From: Hedera helix
Lineage: Eukaryota; Streptophyta; Magnoliopsida; Apiales; Araliaceae
Length of the DNA stretch: 64,000 bases
Reading direction: 5' to 3'
Assembly: GCA_947179155.2 (NCBI GenBank)
Contig: OX359280.1
Span: 14,910,001-14,974,000 of the forward strand
Made by a program: the position numbers and the translations under genes. How positions within the stretch are numbered: position 1 is the stretch's first letter; every line of letters starts with the position of its first letter. Shown piece after piece: positions 13,201 through 22,765 of this stretch. A model generated the notes under the pieces. The model worked only from the letters and a program-made list of their open reading frames with translations. It was not told where the DNA came from and did no database searches.

Positions 13201-13439
13201 AGCTAAAATCTATCCCTATATACTATGATAATACTAGTGCAATTGCTATAACACATAATCCTGTTATGCACTCTAGAACTAAGCACATAGATATAAGATA
13301 TCATTTCATCAGGGATCATGTACAACTTCACTACATCCCAACTGAAGATCAACTAACAGATGTCTTTACAAAGCCTTTAGATGAATCAAGATTTAATAAA
13401 CTAATAAGTGAGTTAGGAATGCTAAATCTAGACCCTTAA
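10290..13439 (+). pseudogene. Copia Pol: protease, integrase, RT, RNase H, with an in-frame stop
   Basis: Two open parts share one frame: 10290-11123 and 11124-13439. The first has the aspartic protease motif YLDSGCSRHMTGD, the GAG-pre-integrase region with the HHCC zinc site (LWHRRLSHLNF near 10706, CKACQFGK near 10810) and the first two catalytic Asp sites of integrase (LHMDLFGP near 10900, IRSDHGREF near 11090). A TAA at 11121-11123 then interrupts the integrase core. The second part has the integrase Glu region (NGVAERKNR near 11193), reverse transcriptase with YVDD near 12508, and RNase H (GYSDADYAGC near 12993; TAEAEYIAAG near 13120). Pol is in a different frame from gag. The stop should prevent full-length Pol unless it is read through. 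Confidence 0.93.
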
Positions 13440-13938
13440 TGTATGTATTTTTTTTTAGGATACTAACTCTGCAGGAACAAAAGTGTGCAAGAAAAGTAAT
13501 GGTCATGCTCAACTTAAATCAACAATTGTCAAGGATCGTAGGGTATGCTCAAGATCGTAGAGATTACTCAACAATCGTCAAGCCAAGAATCGTAGAGCTT
13601 ACCCAACGACTTTCAATCCAAGGATCGCAGAGTATTCCTCAAACATAGAGTCAACCTTACGAAAAACAAAAGAATCGTTGTGTGACTAAGGATAGTAAAG
13701 CTCTGAGGAACTAAGGGTAAAATGGTCATCAACCAACTGAAATGATCCTATCAGAACGTGTCACGTATCTCAGCAAACATAGAGGGAAGTTTTAAATACT
13801 TTGAAAACTGCACGTCGTTCATTTCTTCAAAGTTCAAAAATCTATATCTCTCCCTCTCTCTCTTTTCTCTCTCAATCCCCAACCCTAAGTTATCATTTCT
13901 CAGATAAACCGTTCTTCTCGTTTCAGAAAAACTATCAA
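13440..13938 (+). promoter_or_regulatory. Spacer between pol and third ORF, motif-rich with a promoter-like leader
   Basis: From 13530 to 13660 ATCGTAGAG-like motifs recur about every 20-30 bp. Then TTTTAAATACTTTG (13789-13802) resembles a TATA region and is followed by a C/T-rich leader (about 13840-13890), like a plant 5' untranslated region, up to the third-ORF ATG at 13939. A separate transcript for the third ORF is an inference. The short ORF at 13439-13648 has no recognisable domain. Confidence 0.4.
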
Positions 13939-15462
13939 ATGGCACCTGCTCAAGTTATTTCTGGAAATGAGCTCAACTTTGAAGCCTTCGATACAGCAGA
14001 TAAGCAGTTCAAAAGAATAATCCAGCTGCTAGATAAAGCTGGACTGCGAGAAGCGTTGGGAACAAATACAAGGATTCTATCAAAGCGTGTTCGAGAGTTC
14101 TACGTAAATGGATCCTATGCTAACGGAACTCTTACCACCACTGTAAAAGGGGTTCAACTCAACCTCACCGCTGAAGAATTCAACCTAGCCCTAGGTTTCA
14201 AGCAAGGGGGCCTAACATCTCTAAGTATGGTGAGCACCGAAGAAGGGCTGAGAAGAATGCACCATCAAAAGAATCCAGCACTGAAAGGGTTGAAGAAGAA
14301 AGAATTTCCTCAGAAATACGAGTTTTTAGCCGATATTGTAGGAAAATGTCTCCTCTGTAAAGATTCAGCCCATGACTCAGTCAGTGAGATACAGCTGAAA
14401 ATAATGACAGCCATAGTCAAAAAGACAAACATCAACTATGGCTCCTTGCTGTTGGAATGGATAGGGAATTGGGTCCTAAATACAGAAAAGGCTAAGGGGA
14501 CTAGAAAAATGTTCTATGGAAGATTCATCAGCATTCTCCTTAGATCATCATTGGGGGATTTAATTGAACATGATGAAGGAGAAGCCCTCAATACCAACAA
14601 AAGGATTACCCAGAAACTCTTTGACAACTGGAGGAGGAACCCAGTTGAAAATAGGAAACTATCTCGGTCAGGGGATAGTGAAGGTACACAGAGTGGTGCA
14701 GGGCCATCACTTCTGAAGAACACTCCTGCTGAAGAAGAATCTCAGGAGGTCAGCAGGCATTCTCCGGGGCTTGTCAGAAGAATGAAAGGAAAAAGAGCTT
14801 CTGAGCTTGAAGAACCTCAAGGATCCTCAAATGAGGCTCCTGTTACTGCTCCTGAAGAAAAGGCTGCTTCAGGGGATGAGAGTTCAGATCTGCGAAGAGA
14901 GACTCGCAGCAAATATGAAGCTGAAGAGGTCATTCCAAAGGAGCCAAGGAAAAAGAGAAGAAGGCTAGTAAAGTTAGCCGACAAAAGCTCAGTAGCTAAG
15001 GGGGAGCTACTTGAAAGACCTGACCTTATTCCAGGCGAAAAGGAGTCATCTGAAGCAGTTGAGCCTATGGATGCTCAAGCTGAGGGGGAGCTTCCAATTG
15101 TTCCTGAGCCAGCAGATGCTCTGGCTGAGGGGGAGACTCAAGATGACATTTCAATCCCTACAGCCACAATGAATAATGATGAAGAGGATGACATTGAAAT
15201 AGTGGCCATTGGAAGAAATGAGCAAGGGCACCTTAATTTCAACTGCCTGATAAAATTCTTGCCACTAATGCCATTCCACCGAGCCCTGGTCCATAATGCA
15301 TGGGATCAACTCTTCTGGACCTTCAAAGCATATCCAAATGTGGTGATTCTTGCTCAAGGCTATCCTCAGAATCTGTTCTTTGCCCAGAAGCTCATCTCTT
15401 GCAGCTCCTTTTCACAAACTTTAGGGCAAAAGGTACATTCATTCCTCCAACCCTCATTCTAA
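13939..15462 (+). CDS. Third ORF of the SIRE element (env-like position; putative plant transposon protein domain)
   Basis: The frame is open from 13801, but the ATG at 13939 (MAPAQVISGNELNFEAFD) is preferred because a leader-like tract precedes it; this gives 507 codons. Residues about 1-220 match in style the 'putative plant transposon protein' domain common in plant retroelement ORFs (VREFYVNGSYANG, LLLEWIGNWVL). A long Glu/Ser/Pro-rich stretch follows, with basic patches (KEPRKKRRRL) that could be nuclear signals. No signal peptide or membrane segment is evident, so 'envelope-like' describes position only. After about 15400 the frame degrades and stops at TAA (15460-15462) while other frames stay open. 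Function unknown. Confidence 0.7.
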   Translation: MAPAQVISGNELNFEAFDTADKQFKRIIQLLDKAGLREALGTNTRILSKRVREFYVNGSYANGTLTTTVKGVQLNLTAEEFNLALGFKQGGLTSLSMVSTEEGLRRMHHQKNPALKGLKKKEFPQKYEFLADIVGKCLLCKDSAHDSVSEIQLKIMTAIVKKTNINYGSLLLEWIGNWVLNTEKAKGTRKMFYGRFISILLRSSLGDLIEHDEGEALNTNKRITQKLFDNWRRNPVENRKLSRSGDSEGTQSGAGPSLLKNTPAEEESQEVSRHSPGLVRRMKGKRASELEEPQGSSNEAPVTAPEEKAASGDESSDLRRETRSKYEAEEVIPKEPRKKRRRLVKLADKSSVAKGELLERPDLIPGEKESSEAVEPMDAQAEGELPIVPEPADALAEGETQDDISIPTATMNNDEEDDIEIVAIGRNEQGHLNFNCLIKFLPLMPFHRALVHNAWDQLFWTFKAYPNVVILAQGYPQNLFFAQKLISCSSFSQTLGQKVHSFLQPSF

Positions 15463-16620
15463 AACATACACCTTCACAAATATTCAATAAATTTGAGGAG
15501 TCCTCGAGTACTCATCCTGCATCAAGCTCTATGACCCACACTTCCCCGATCGTAGAGTCCCCACCATCTACGATTGGTGGTCAAGAAAGCCTACATGATC
15601 AAAACCGTAGAGTGCCCTCCAGACTCTCCTGAAATTCTGCCTACTCAGCAAACAATTCCTCCGGCTCCATCTTCAAGACTCCTGTTAACTCACAAGGATA
15701 TTCCCTCCACATCTGGTCACGAGTACTTTCATATTCCAAGCTCTACGGCTGACCAGGGACAATCATCTCAACTTCTCCAGGAAATTTTAGACAAGGTATC
15801 TCGGCTTCCTACATCTGAGGGCTTAACTGACTTGACAAGCCACATCCATACAGAGATACAAAATGACCTGGCATCGAAATCCCACAACCTTCAACGTAGA
15901 ATGGACGACATCATTGATGCTGCTAATGATCTCTCTACCAGTCTGAACAACCAATTTTCCACAAGACTGAAGCAGCTAACTGCAGCAGTCTCTGAAAATC
16001 TCCAAGAAAGGGATAGAATTATTCTGCAAGCCTTGAACTCACATCAGCAGGCCATTGTTATTCTTCAAGAAACAAATGATAAATCTATCACCTTCCTCAA
16101 TAATGAAATCATTGCCTTGAAGGACTCTCTCAGAGAACAAAAACATCGGTCGAATGACACTTTGTCATTGGTGGAGCAAAAACAAATCATGGCTAACGAA
16201 AGACTCCAAGCCACCAAGATGATGTAGCTGCCACTAAGACCCAACTTCAAGAAATTATTCAGGGCATCCAGCAGCTTTCAGAACAGGTAGCAACAATTAA
16301 TGATGCCAACAAGGGGGAGAAGAAACTGAGCACAGCAGAGCAAACAAGAACTAGCTCAGATCACAGCAGAAGAGGAAGAGCACCTCAAGGGATGAGGATG
16401 GTTCAAACTTCAATATATCCTCCTAGATTCGAAGCAGTACCATCTCGTCCCAGACAGGAGGTGGTGACAGCAAGACCTTCTTCCTCATCAATGAGACCTT
16501 CTAGCTCACAGGAATGGTTTCAAATTAAAGAAGAAGAAACTGTGTTAAGGGAAGAAGAACTAAGAAAAGCTGAAGAAGAAAGGAGAGCATTCTTCAGGTA
16601 GAGGGAAGAAGAAGGCGGGA
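15463..16620 (+). pseudogene. Continuation of the third ORF: coiled-coil region, broken by frame changes
   Basis: Open pieces at 15300-15632 (second frame), 15574-16227 (same frame as 13939-15462) and 16392-16601 look like one decayed reading frame. The 15574-16227 piece has a long heptad-like helix (QLLQEILDKVSRL; DDIIDAANDLSTSLNNQF; DRIILQALNSHQQAIVILQ), a probable coiled coil. The last piece is Glu/Arg-rich (LREEELRKAEEERRAFFR). Two ATCGTAGAG-type motifs lie at 15549-15615. Such a C-terminal coiled coil after the third ORF is known in SIRE-type elements. Confidence 0.6.
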
Positions 16621-16819
16621 GACCTCCTAGCAGAAGGAGATAAGTTATTTTTTTTTTTGTTTTCTCAATTGTATCATCTGACAAAAACATCAATAAAATT
16701 CATATATTTTTTCTAGAAAATACAGCTGCTCACTGTATGATTAGGCATTCAATTACTCTTGCATTTTGCCTATATTAATATGTTCAAAATCACTATCTGT
16801 TAATAATGTTGTCATCATC

Positions 16820-16833
16820 AAATTGGGGGAGAT
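16820..16833 (+). other. Polypurine tract of the SIRE element
   Basis: AAATTGGGGGAGAT ends directly at the TGTTGAAC start of the 3' LTR. It is the plus-strand primer for reverse transcription and is preceded by GTCATCATC, as in the older element at 5243-5256. Confidence 0.92.
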
Positions 16834-18390
16834 TGTTGAACATTGAATGATTAAATTTGATGATTAGAAATAATGTACAAGGGCTGTATTAGATAAGATC
16901 AAAGCTGTTAGGTTGATCTATTATTAATTGTATAAAAGTTTTGTGTGTTGTACTAAGACTTAGATAGATCAAAACTGTTAGGTTGATCTGTTGATGTAAT
17001 AAAATTGTAGAAAGAACTCTACGATTTGTGTCAAGGAAACTCTACAATTCGAACAGACTCTACGATTAAGGCAACCAATTGTAGAGTGTACTCTACGACT
17101 GTGATTCCAAAGACTCTACGATCAAGTCAACCAATCGTAGAATGGACTCTACGACCAACCAGACTGTTCTTTCTGAGAAACCTTAAATTGGACTCTACGA
17201 TCAACATTCTAACAGTTGAGTAAACTCTACGATGATCAGTAAGAGATGATCCTTTACAGATCATTCATGTAAGCAAGGATATTCGTAGAGTTGATCATAT
17301 AAGATCGTTGAGCAAAAAGGCAAGAGACATCACGTTTCTCAGATCAGGAGCCATTCTATTCAAGTATTTTAATCTTCATCAAAGTAACCAAAAAGGAAGC
17401 CTCTGCAAATCGATCAAGTCACAAAAGTCAGGAGTCTGACCCAAGCGCACTATGGAACAGAAAGAAGACTTTCAAGGCAGAAAAGTCAGAAGACTGTGTC
17501 CTATCAGACCTATAATTTGGGAGGACCAAACGACTCTATAAGAGTTAGTGGGAACCTATGACTGACATATCTGTCCCAGAGGAAAAAGGAAAACAACATT
17601 ACATGGACTAACAGGTCAGATCAATTTATATCTCGTCAGAGCTTTAATGAGCTTTATTAATATAATACTCAGCAGCTCTCCTCTATGAGGTAACGGAAAG
17701 AAATACACGTTCAAACAGATGATCCAACGGGAAGAAATCTGAAGCCCTTACTTCTTAAATACGAAGATCAGCAGAAGAAAAGGAACAACTTCACAAAAAG
17801 AAAAACGCAAGAAGTGAAAAAGATTGAACTGATAAGAAAGCCTGCATTGCTACTAAGCCCTTCAAACATTCAAGCTGATAAGCAACTTAGTAGCACATCC
17901 AAATATACATCAATCCAGAAGAGTTCTCTGGGAACTGGTATAAGCAAGTCTGTTAGACTTGAAGAATTCTTTGTGAGCTAGTGTAAGCAAGTTTGTTAGA
18001 CTTGTAAAGTTCTTTGTGAACTAAAATCCCAAGACTGCGGGTCTTGAAGGAATCTTAGTGATTCAGTTATTGTAAAAGTATCCTTAGTGGATTTGCTGCT
18101 GAAAGAGCAGAACAGTGGAGTAGGAGTATTGTGTGCTCTGAACCACTTAAAACCCTGAGTCTCTCTCTTTGTGTCTTTCATTTGCTATATCTGTCATATA
18201 ATTGTTTGTTGAATTATTAATTTAACATTTCAAGAAAAGATTAACTAAATCATATTCCGCTGTGTTAAACTTCTGTTTAAGAATTAATCAAGTGAGATAA
18301 TTTCAAAGAGAAGAAATTTTAAAAGAATCTATTCAACCCCCCCCCCCCCCCCCCCTTTCTAGATTACTATCGTGTCATTGGGAACTAACA
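16834..18390 (+). repeat. 3' LTR of the SIRE-type element
   Basis: 1557 bp, near-identical to 6598-8190. It lacks one 18-bp motif unit and one unit of about 24 bp in the ACTCTACGAT array, has a longer poly-C run (about 18337-18355) and a few substitutions. Followed by TSD GAATG. Confidence 0.93.
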
Positions 18391-18577
18391 GAATGTTTGT
18401 TGTAAAATTTCTTAGTAAACTTAGTTTTTATAACCAGACTCATCCTTAGTGGATCATCTATATTCTCAGAGTAGAAGAAAGGACTAAGGGATTTTTGTGC
18501 TCCGAACCTTTTAAAAATCTTTGTGTTCCTTTTACATTCTATTATATACTTTTTGCAAATTATTTTTAAGAGGTTTA

Positions 18578-19903
18578 TGTTATTTTCAAGAGGCACAAAA
18601 AATATCTAAAAGGGAGGTTGAATAGGTATTTTCAAAATAAAGTTAGTTTTATTTAGTTTAATATTAAATTGATAACTTGTAAAATGAAATCAATATTGCA
18701 CAGCAACAAATACTTTAGAAAATCCCTTTTAGATATCATATTTGACCAATATAGTTCTGAGATTTGGAACTTGAAACAATAAGCGCACACAACTACAAGT
18801 AAATACAAGACAGAAAGTAAATGCAGAAAGTAAAAGTGAGACAATAAATTTTAAGTGGTTCAGAGATGTAATAACTCATACTCCACTATTCTACTCCACG
18901 AGTAGGAAATTCACTAAGAATATTGATCACTAAGATTAGTCACAACTGAACCACTAAGGTTCCTTTGAGTCATTCAGTCTCGACATACAAAGGACACTTA
19001 GTCCAGATCACTTAGATCTCTTCAAGTCACTAAGACTTATAGCAATGTCACTAAGACAACAACATACAGTTGATTAGATGTTGTGAGTTGCTGCTAAGTT
19101 GGCAATATGATCTTCTTCTTAGGTATTTAGCAGCTTGAATAAGATGTACAGCTTTTCGTAGAATAGGCTTTTAAGTTTTGTAAAATTTCTTCTTTTTTAT
19201 CAATGTCTCGTCTACTCTGGTTGTTTGGATTTTGCTCTTCTTTATATAGATTTATTGAAATATTCCCGTTGCAGGATAGCCGCTGCACATTAAATGCTTT
19301 GATACTGAAGATCTTTCATATGGGCATTTTGGTGTTAGGCAAGACAGCTTTCTATCGTGTCAAGTTATCAAATTTTCAAATATAATAATTTTTTAAATTA
19401 ACTTTTCACGTCAAACTAGCCAGTAAACACAAGAAACTCGAATCTCCAAATTTTAACTTTGACTTAGAGACATTGCATCGGGCTCTTCAATCTGCGATAT
19501 GCCCATTATCAGTAATCTGACAGCTTTCACTCTACGAAATAAACTGATCGTATAATAGAGATTCTACAATACGATTAGAGCTTCAATATGATTCAACTTC
19601 TACTATACGATCTTGAACTTGCTATGCAATCTTAATTTAGCAATACGATTCAGCTCTTGCAATACGACTTTGAACTTGTTATGTGATCTGGTCTTCTTTG
19701 AATACCATCTTTATAAGTCATATTTTATATACAATACTTTTCTCATAAGATCAACCTAGCAAGTTTAATCTTTTCTAAATTAAGTCTTTGTACTATATGA
19801 ATCAAATAAGGACTTTACAAAAGTTATTTTTATATTACATTAAGCATTGATCATATCATTTCAGCATGATGTCATCATCAAATTTATCATGTAGAAACTA
19901 ACA
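18578..19903 (-). mobile_element. Solo LTR of a SIRE-type element, minus strand
   Basis: On the minus strand it runs from TGTTAGTTTCTACATG (19903 downward) to CTTGAAAATAACA (18578), 1326 bp, with TGTT/AACA ends. A perfect 5-bp target duplication, GTTTA, flanks it (18573-18577 and 19904-19908). It aligns with the young LTR: an ATAAATTTGATGATG block at the start, a TAGGTTGATCTTAT block, CTTAGTG phrases, and a CAACCTCCCTTTTAGAT block near the end. No internal region remains, so LTR-LTR recombination is the likely origin. Confidence 0.9.
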
Positions 19904-20093
19904 GTTTACTATACATTTTGCACTAAACTCTTAGCCAAGGATTTTTATTTATCTTTAAGGGATTTTTTATAAAAACATATTTCGATGCACATACTTGATC
20001 AAACTAAGTTATTTAGTTGGTAAACTTTAAAAAAAATAAATTTAATGTATGCAACTCCCCTTCTAAATCTTTTTGTGCCTTTTGGACCTTACA

Positions 20094-21300
20094 AAATATA
20101 ATATAGCACTCTGGAGCCTTCAAAACCTGATACGATTAATGGATTTCATGCAAAATCCAAGTCAGAAGAGTCCGCCTCACCTCAAGGAACACTAGAAACA
20201 AAAGCAGGAACATAAAGTTCCATAATGTACGAGTCAGGAACAACAGGGCGGGCCGCCTCTATCCCTGAAAGATCAAGATCAAGATACTTCTCTTGAACCT
20301 CAGCTTAGCAAGTTTCAAACCCATCCACTATATAGTCATAGCATGAACTATCAATCACAGCTTGGAACTCAGCCAAAGCCTTCAACGATGCAATCGCTTC
20401 GTTAGAAATTAGCCCCAGAAGATCCTCCTCTAGCTTCATCTGCATGTCTGCCTTAGCCTTACTAAGAGCAGCTTCAAAACTCTGATCAAGTTTGTGACAA
20501 TCGTTTTTCTCCTTGATCTCCTCGAGCTCGCCACCATTAGTTAAGAGCTTGGCCTTCCCTAAAAAAAATTTGAGCTCTTTCAATTTAGCATTCAACTTAG
20601 AGTTGGTCTTATTTTTATTCTCATTTTTTAGAGCCAGAGTAATAAGGCGTTTATTGGTAAAATAAGAGTGTTGACGTCTCATCCTGAAATGAGAGGGTCA
20701 AACAAAAGATCATGTGAAGATAACGAAGGACAATTGCAATGCTTATGTAGGTGAGACGTAATCATGACTTGAAAAAAATAGGCTCTCACATAAGAACGCA
20801 GATCAAGGTAACAAAGGCAACCCTCGCAAAATCTCCCAAGTGCAAAGATCACCCTCTAGACTGGTCAAGATCACAAGGTACCCCAAATGTCCTAACCACA
20901 AGGGGGACATGAAAAAGAACTTATCACGTCAAGTAAAAGTCAGAGAAGGTAAATCCTTAACTAAATGAACACAGCTTGAAGACCCTAGTAGAAAGGAAAT
21001 CAGGATAACAAACATTATGAACAACACAATACAGATGCTTAAAGACCCAAAGTAAAAATGGTCGTACCAAAAAACACTGGATCAAAAGCTCCACTAGATG
21101 CTTGACTACATCAGGGGTAAGTCGAGTAGGAGAAATGTGGAAGTGGGCACATACAACTAGGATATAAAGAGAAAGAGAAAGAGAAAACCGCAAACCAGCC
21201 CTCAAATGTTCCTTGTAGAAGCCAAGCTCACCAGAACGACTCAATGGAACAAAACATGCAACATTAATCTTGCAATATTGGCAAAATTCCCCCATTTCAA
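20094..21300 (-). pseudogene. Remnant of a gypsy-type gag gene (Transposase_28-like)
   Basis: On the minus strand, 21295-20957 encodes a protein starting MGEFCQYCKINVACFVPLSR, with SGELGFYKEHLRAGLRFSLS and HFHISPTRLTPDVVKHLVEL. This matches my knowledge of the N-terminal 'putative gypsy type transposon' domain in plants. Further along, 20682-20305 encodes a helical segment (125 codons, coiled-coil-like, ending VIDSSCYDYIVDGFETC), and the frame continues past the stop with LDLDLSGIEAARPVVPDSY. Stops and frame changes separate the parts. It adjoins the end of the old SIRE-type LTR. Confidence 0.6.
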
Positions 21301-22273
21301 GGAAGAATCAAATATAATACTAAAAATGTCTTATCCCATCATGTCATAAAAAAAAGATATTTGTAAAAATGAGGGGTTATCCATGTGTAATTAACTTGTC
21401 ATACGGAGGCCACAATGCCCAAGTGAAACCCATCCACTACCTTACACTGTTTATGAGTTTAGGGAGAGAAGTAGAAAATAATTTAAAATATGTGAGAAAA
21501 TATAGAGAAAGACAAGACATTACGTTCTTCTCTTGTGATTATGAGTTTTGCAAGAGGTCATTCGAGAGGCCTGATGGACCCCTACCATACCTAAGCTTTT
21601 TTGCGAGAGGTCATCCGAGAGGCCTGATGGACACCTACGACAGATACCTAAGCTATTCACGTACCTTTGCATTTTGAATTTTTGACTTGACACCCATTTT
21701 CTATTTTAGGCCCACAATCATCATAACTTCGTTCACACAACTATTGCAAAAATAACAAACTGTCAAGAGGTAACATGAAACAAAAATGCATCCTAAAATC
21801 TTATAAATGAGATTGGAACAGATATCTCCCTTCACGCAACTTTAATATGTTCTCTTTAGGAAGTTAAACGTGAAATTGAGAACTGCTCAAATACTTGGTT
21901 TTCAAAAATATGATCATTTTCGGATATAAAACCATCCAGCAGCTTCAAGAAAATATTAAAAAAAACGTAGCCGGAGAATGTATTCCGATAGAGAGAGAGA
22001 GAGAAACTAATCTAGCACTACCATGACATCCATATTTTATCTAGGTTAACGCCTGTATTTAAGTACTACGGATATCTAATTCTAACTTCTGTTAGCAAAT
22101 GGCAATGCAATAAGCATTGGATGATACAACTAGAAGTGAAATTAAAGGAGAAACAATATAAATTGGAAATGTTACTCCTGGAAGTGAATAGGCATCCCTC
22201 TGTGCTAGTAACTGTTTCTGATCCCAGCCTCAAATAAATTAGTAGCACTTTGAGCCTTCAGTTGATGTTTTAG
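21301..22273. other. Intergenic region with a short tandem duplication
   Basis: A unit of about 50 bp with GAGAGGCCTGATGGAC and CCTAAGCT is duplicated at about 21552-21600 and 21604-21655. An ORF over it (21369-21677) has no recognised domain. The last few hundred bases before 22274 are the likely 3' untranslated region of the minus-strand NC2-alpha gene. No clear AATAAA was seen on that strand, so the transcript end is unknown. A GA-dinucleotide run lies at about 21990-22006. Confidence 0.5.
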
Positions 22274-22765
22274 TTACCCTTCTTCATCATAATCTTCATC
22301 GTCTTCATCCAACCTTGAATTGAGTTGTGCGAGATGAACAGGATCAATGGCCATCTTGTCTATTTCAGAAATAGACCAACCAGGATACTCTTCTCTAATA
22401 ACCTCTGTAGGCCCCGCTGATGGCGGACAGCTTACTGCCTCGGTGGGAGCTTTATCCATGTTCTCATCTAAATCAGCATTCAAATCGAAGTTTCGTAAAG
22501 CTAGATTTGCACCATTACCGACTTTGATATTCTCTTTAGCCAAAATCTCTTTAGCCAACTCCAACTCTGAGCCTTCATCCATATTCCCCACTGGTGCCAG
22601 GCTTTGGTTATTACTGCTTTCCTGAATGGATGTGCAGGATTCAAAATCAACATCATTTTGAGAAGCATCTTTCTCTGCTGCTCTAGCACCCCGGCCCCGG
22701 CCACGGCCTCTTCCTCTTCCGCGGCCCCTTCCCCTTCCACTGCTGCTAGCGTGGCCCATTTCATG
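22274..22765 (-). CDS. NF-YC11: NC2-alpha exon 6 (RG tract and C-terminus)
   Basis: Acceptor CTTCCTGCAG, then HEMGHASSSGRGRG and 163 codons to TAA (22276-22274). Holds the RG repeats, the NFDLNADLDENM motif (EAR-like LxLxL-type DLN, possible corepressor contact) and the C-terminal DEDDEDYDEEG. The open frame continues upstream to 22909, but that part is intron. Confidence 0.95.
   Translation of the reverse strand, partial: HEMGHASSSGRGRGRGRGRGRGRGRGARAAEKDASQNDVDFESCTSIQESSNNQSLAPVGNMDEGSELELAKEILAKENIKVGNGANLALRNFDLNADLDENMDKAPTEAVSCPPSAGPTEVIREEYPGWSISEIDKMAIDPVHLAQLNSRLDEDDEDYDEEG

Larger units (their letters stand above)
6598..18390 (+). mobile_element. Full-length Ty1/copia retrotransposon, SIRE/Maximus type
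   Basis: The 11,793-bp element is flanked by a perfect 5-bp target duplication, GAATG (6593-6597 and 18391-18395). Order: LTR, PBS for initiator-Met tRNA, gag, protease-integrase-RT-RNase H, a long third ORF, polypurine tract, LTR. The copia order (integrase before RT), long LTRs, large size and extra ORF after pol are the known features of the SIRE/Maximus lineage. It sits inside the LTR of an older relative. The LTRs differ only by scattered substitutions and small indels, so the insertion is fairly young. Pol is broken by a stop, and gag and pol are in different frames, so this copy is probably non-autonomous. Confidence 0.93.
5730..20093 (+). mobile_element. Old SIRE-type LTR split by two younger insertions
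   Basis: The LTR survives as 5730-6597, 18396-18577 and 19909-20093, about 1235 bp when insertions and TSD duplicates are ignored. It starts TGTTAGTACTTAC after a polypurine tract, so it is the 3' LTR of its element. The parts align in order with the LTR of the young SIRE element: GGTTGATCT-like blocks early, the repeated CTTAGTGA phrases, then the ...CTCCCCTTCTAAAT block near 20052-20070 that matches the poly-C/CTTCTAGAT end of the young LTR. The exact 3' end (CTTACA, 20093) is a best guess. Confidence 0.7.

Noticed and set aside
13939..15462. Calling the third SIRE ORF a true viral envelope gene
   Set aside because: No signal peptide, membrane segment or cleavage-site pattern seen; only the position is envelope-like.
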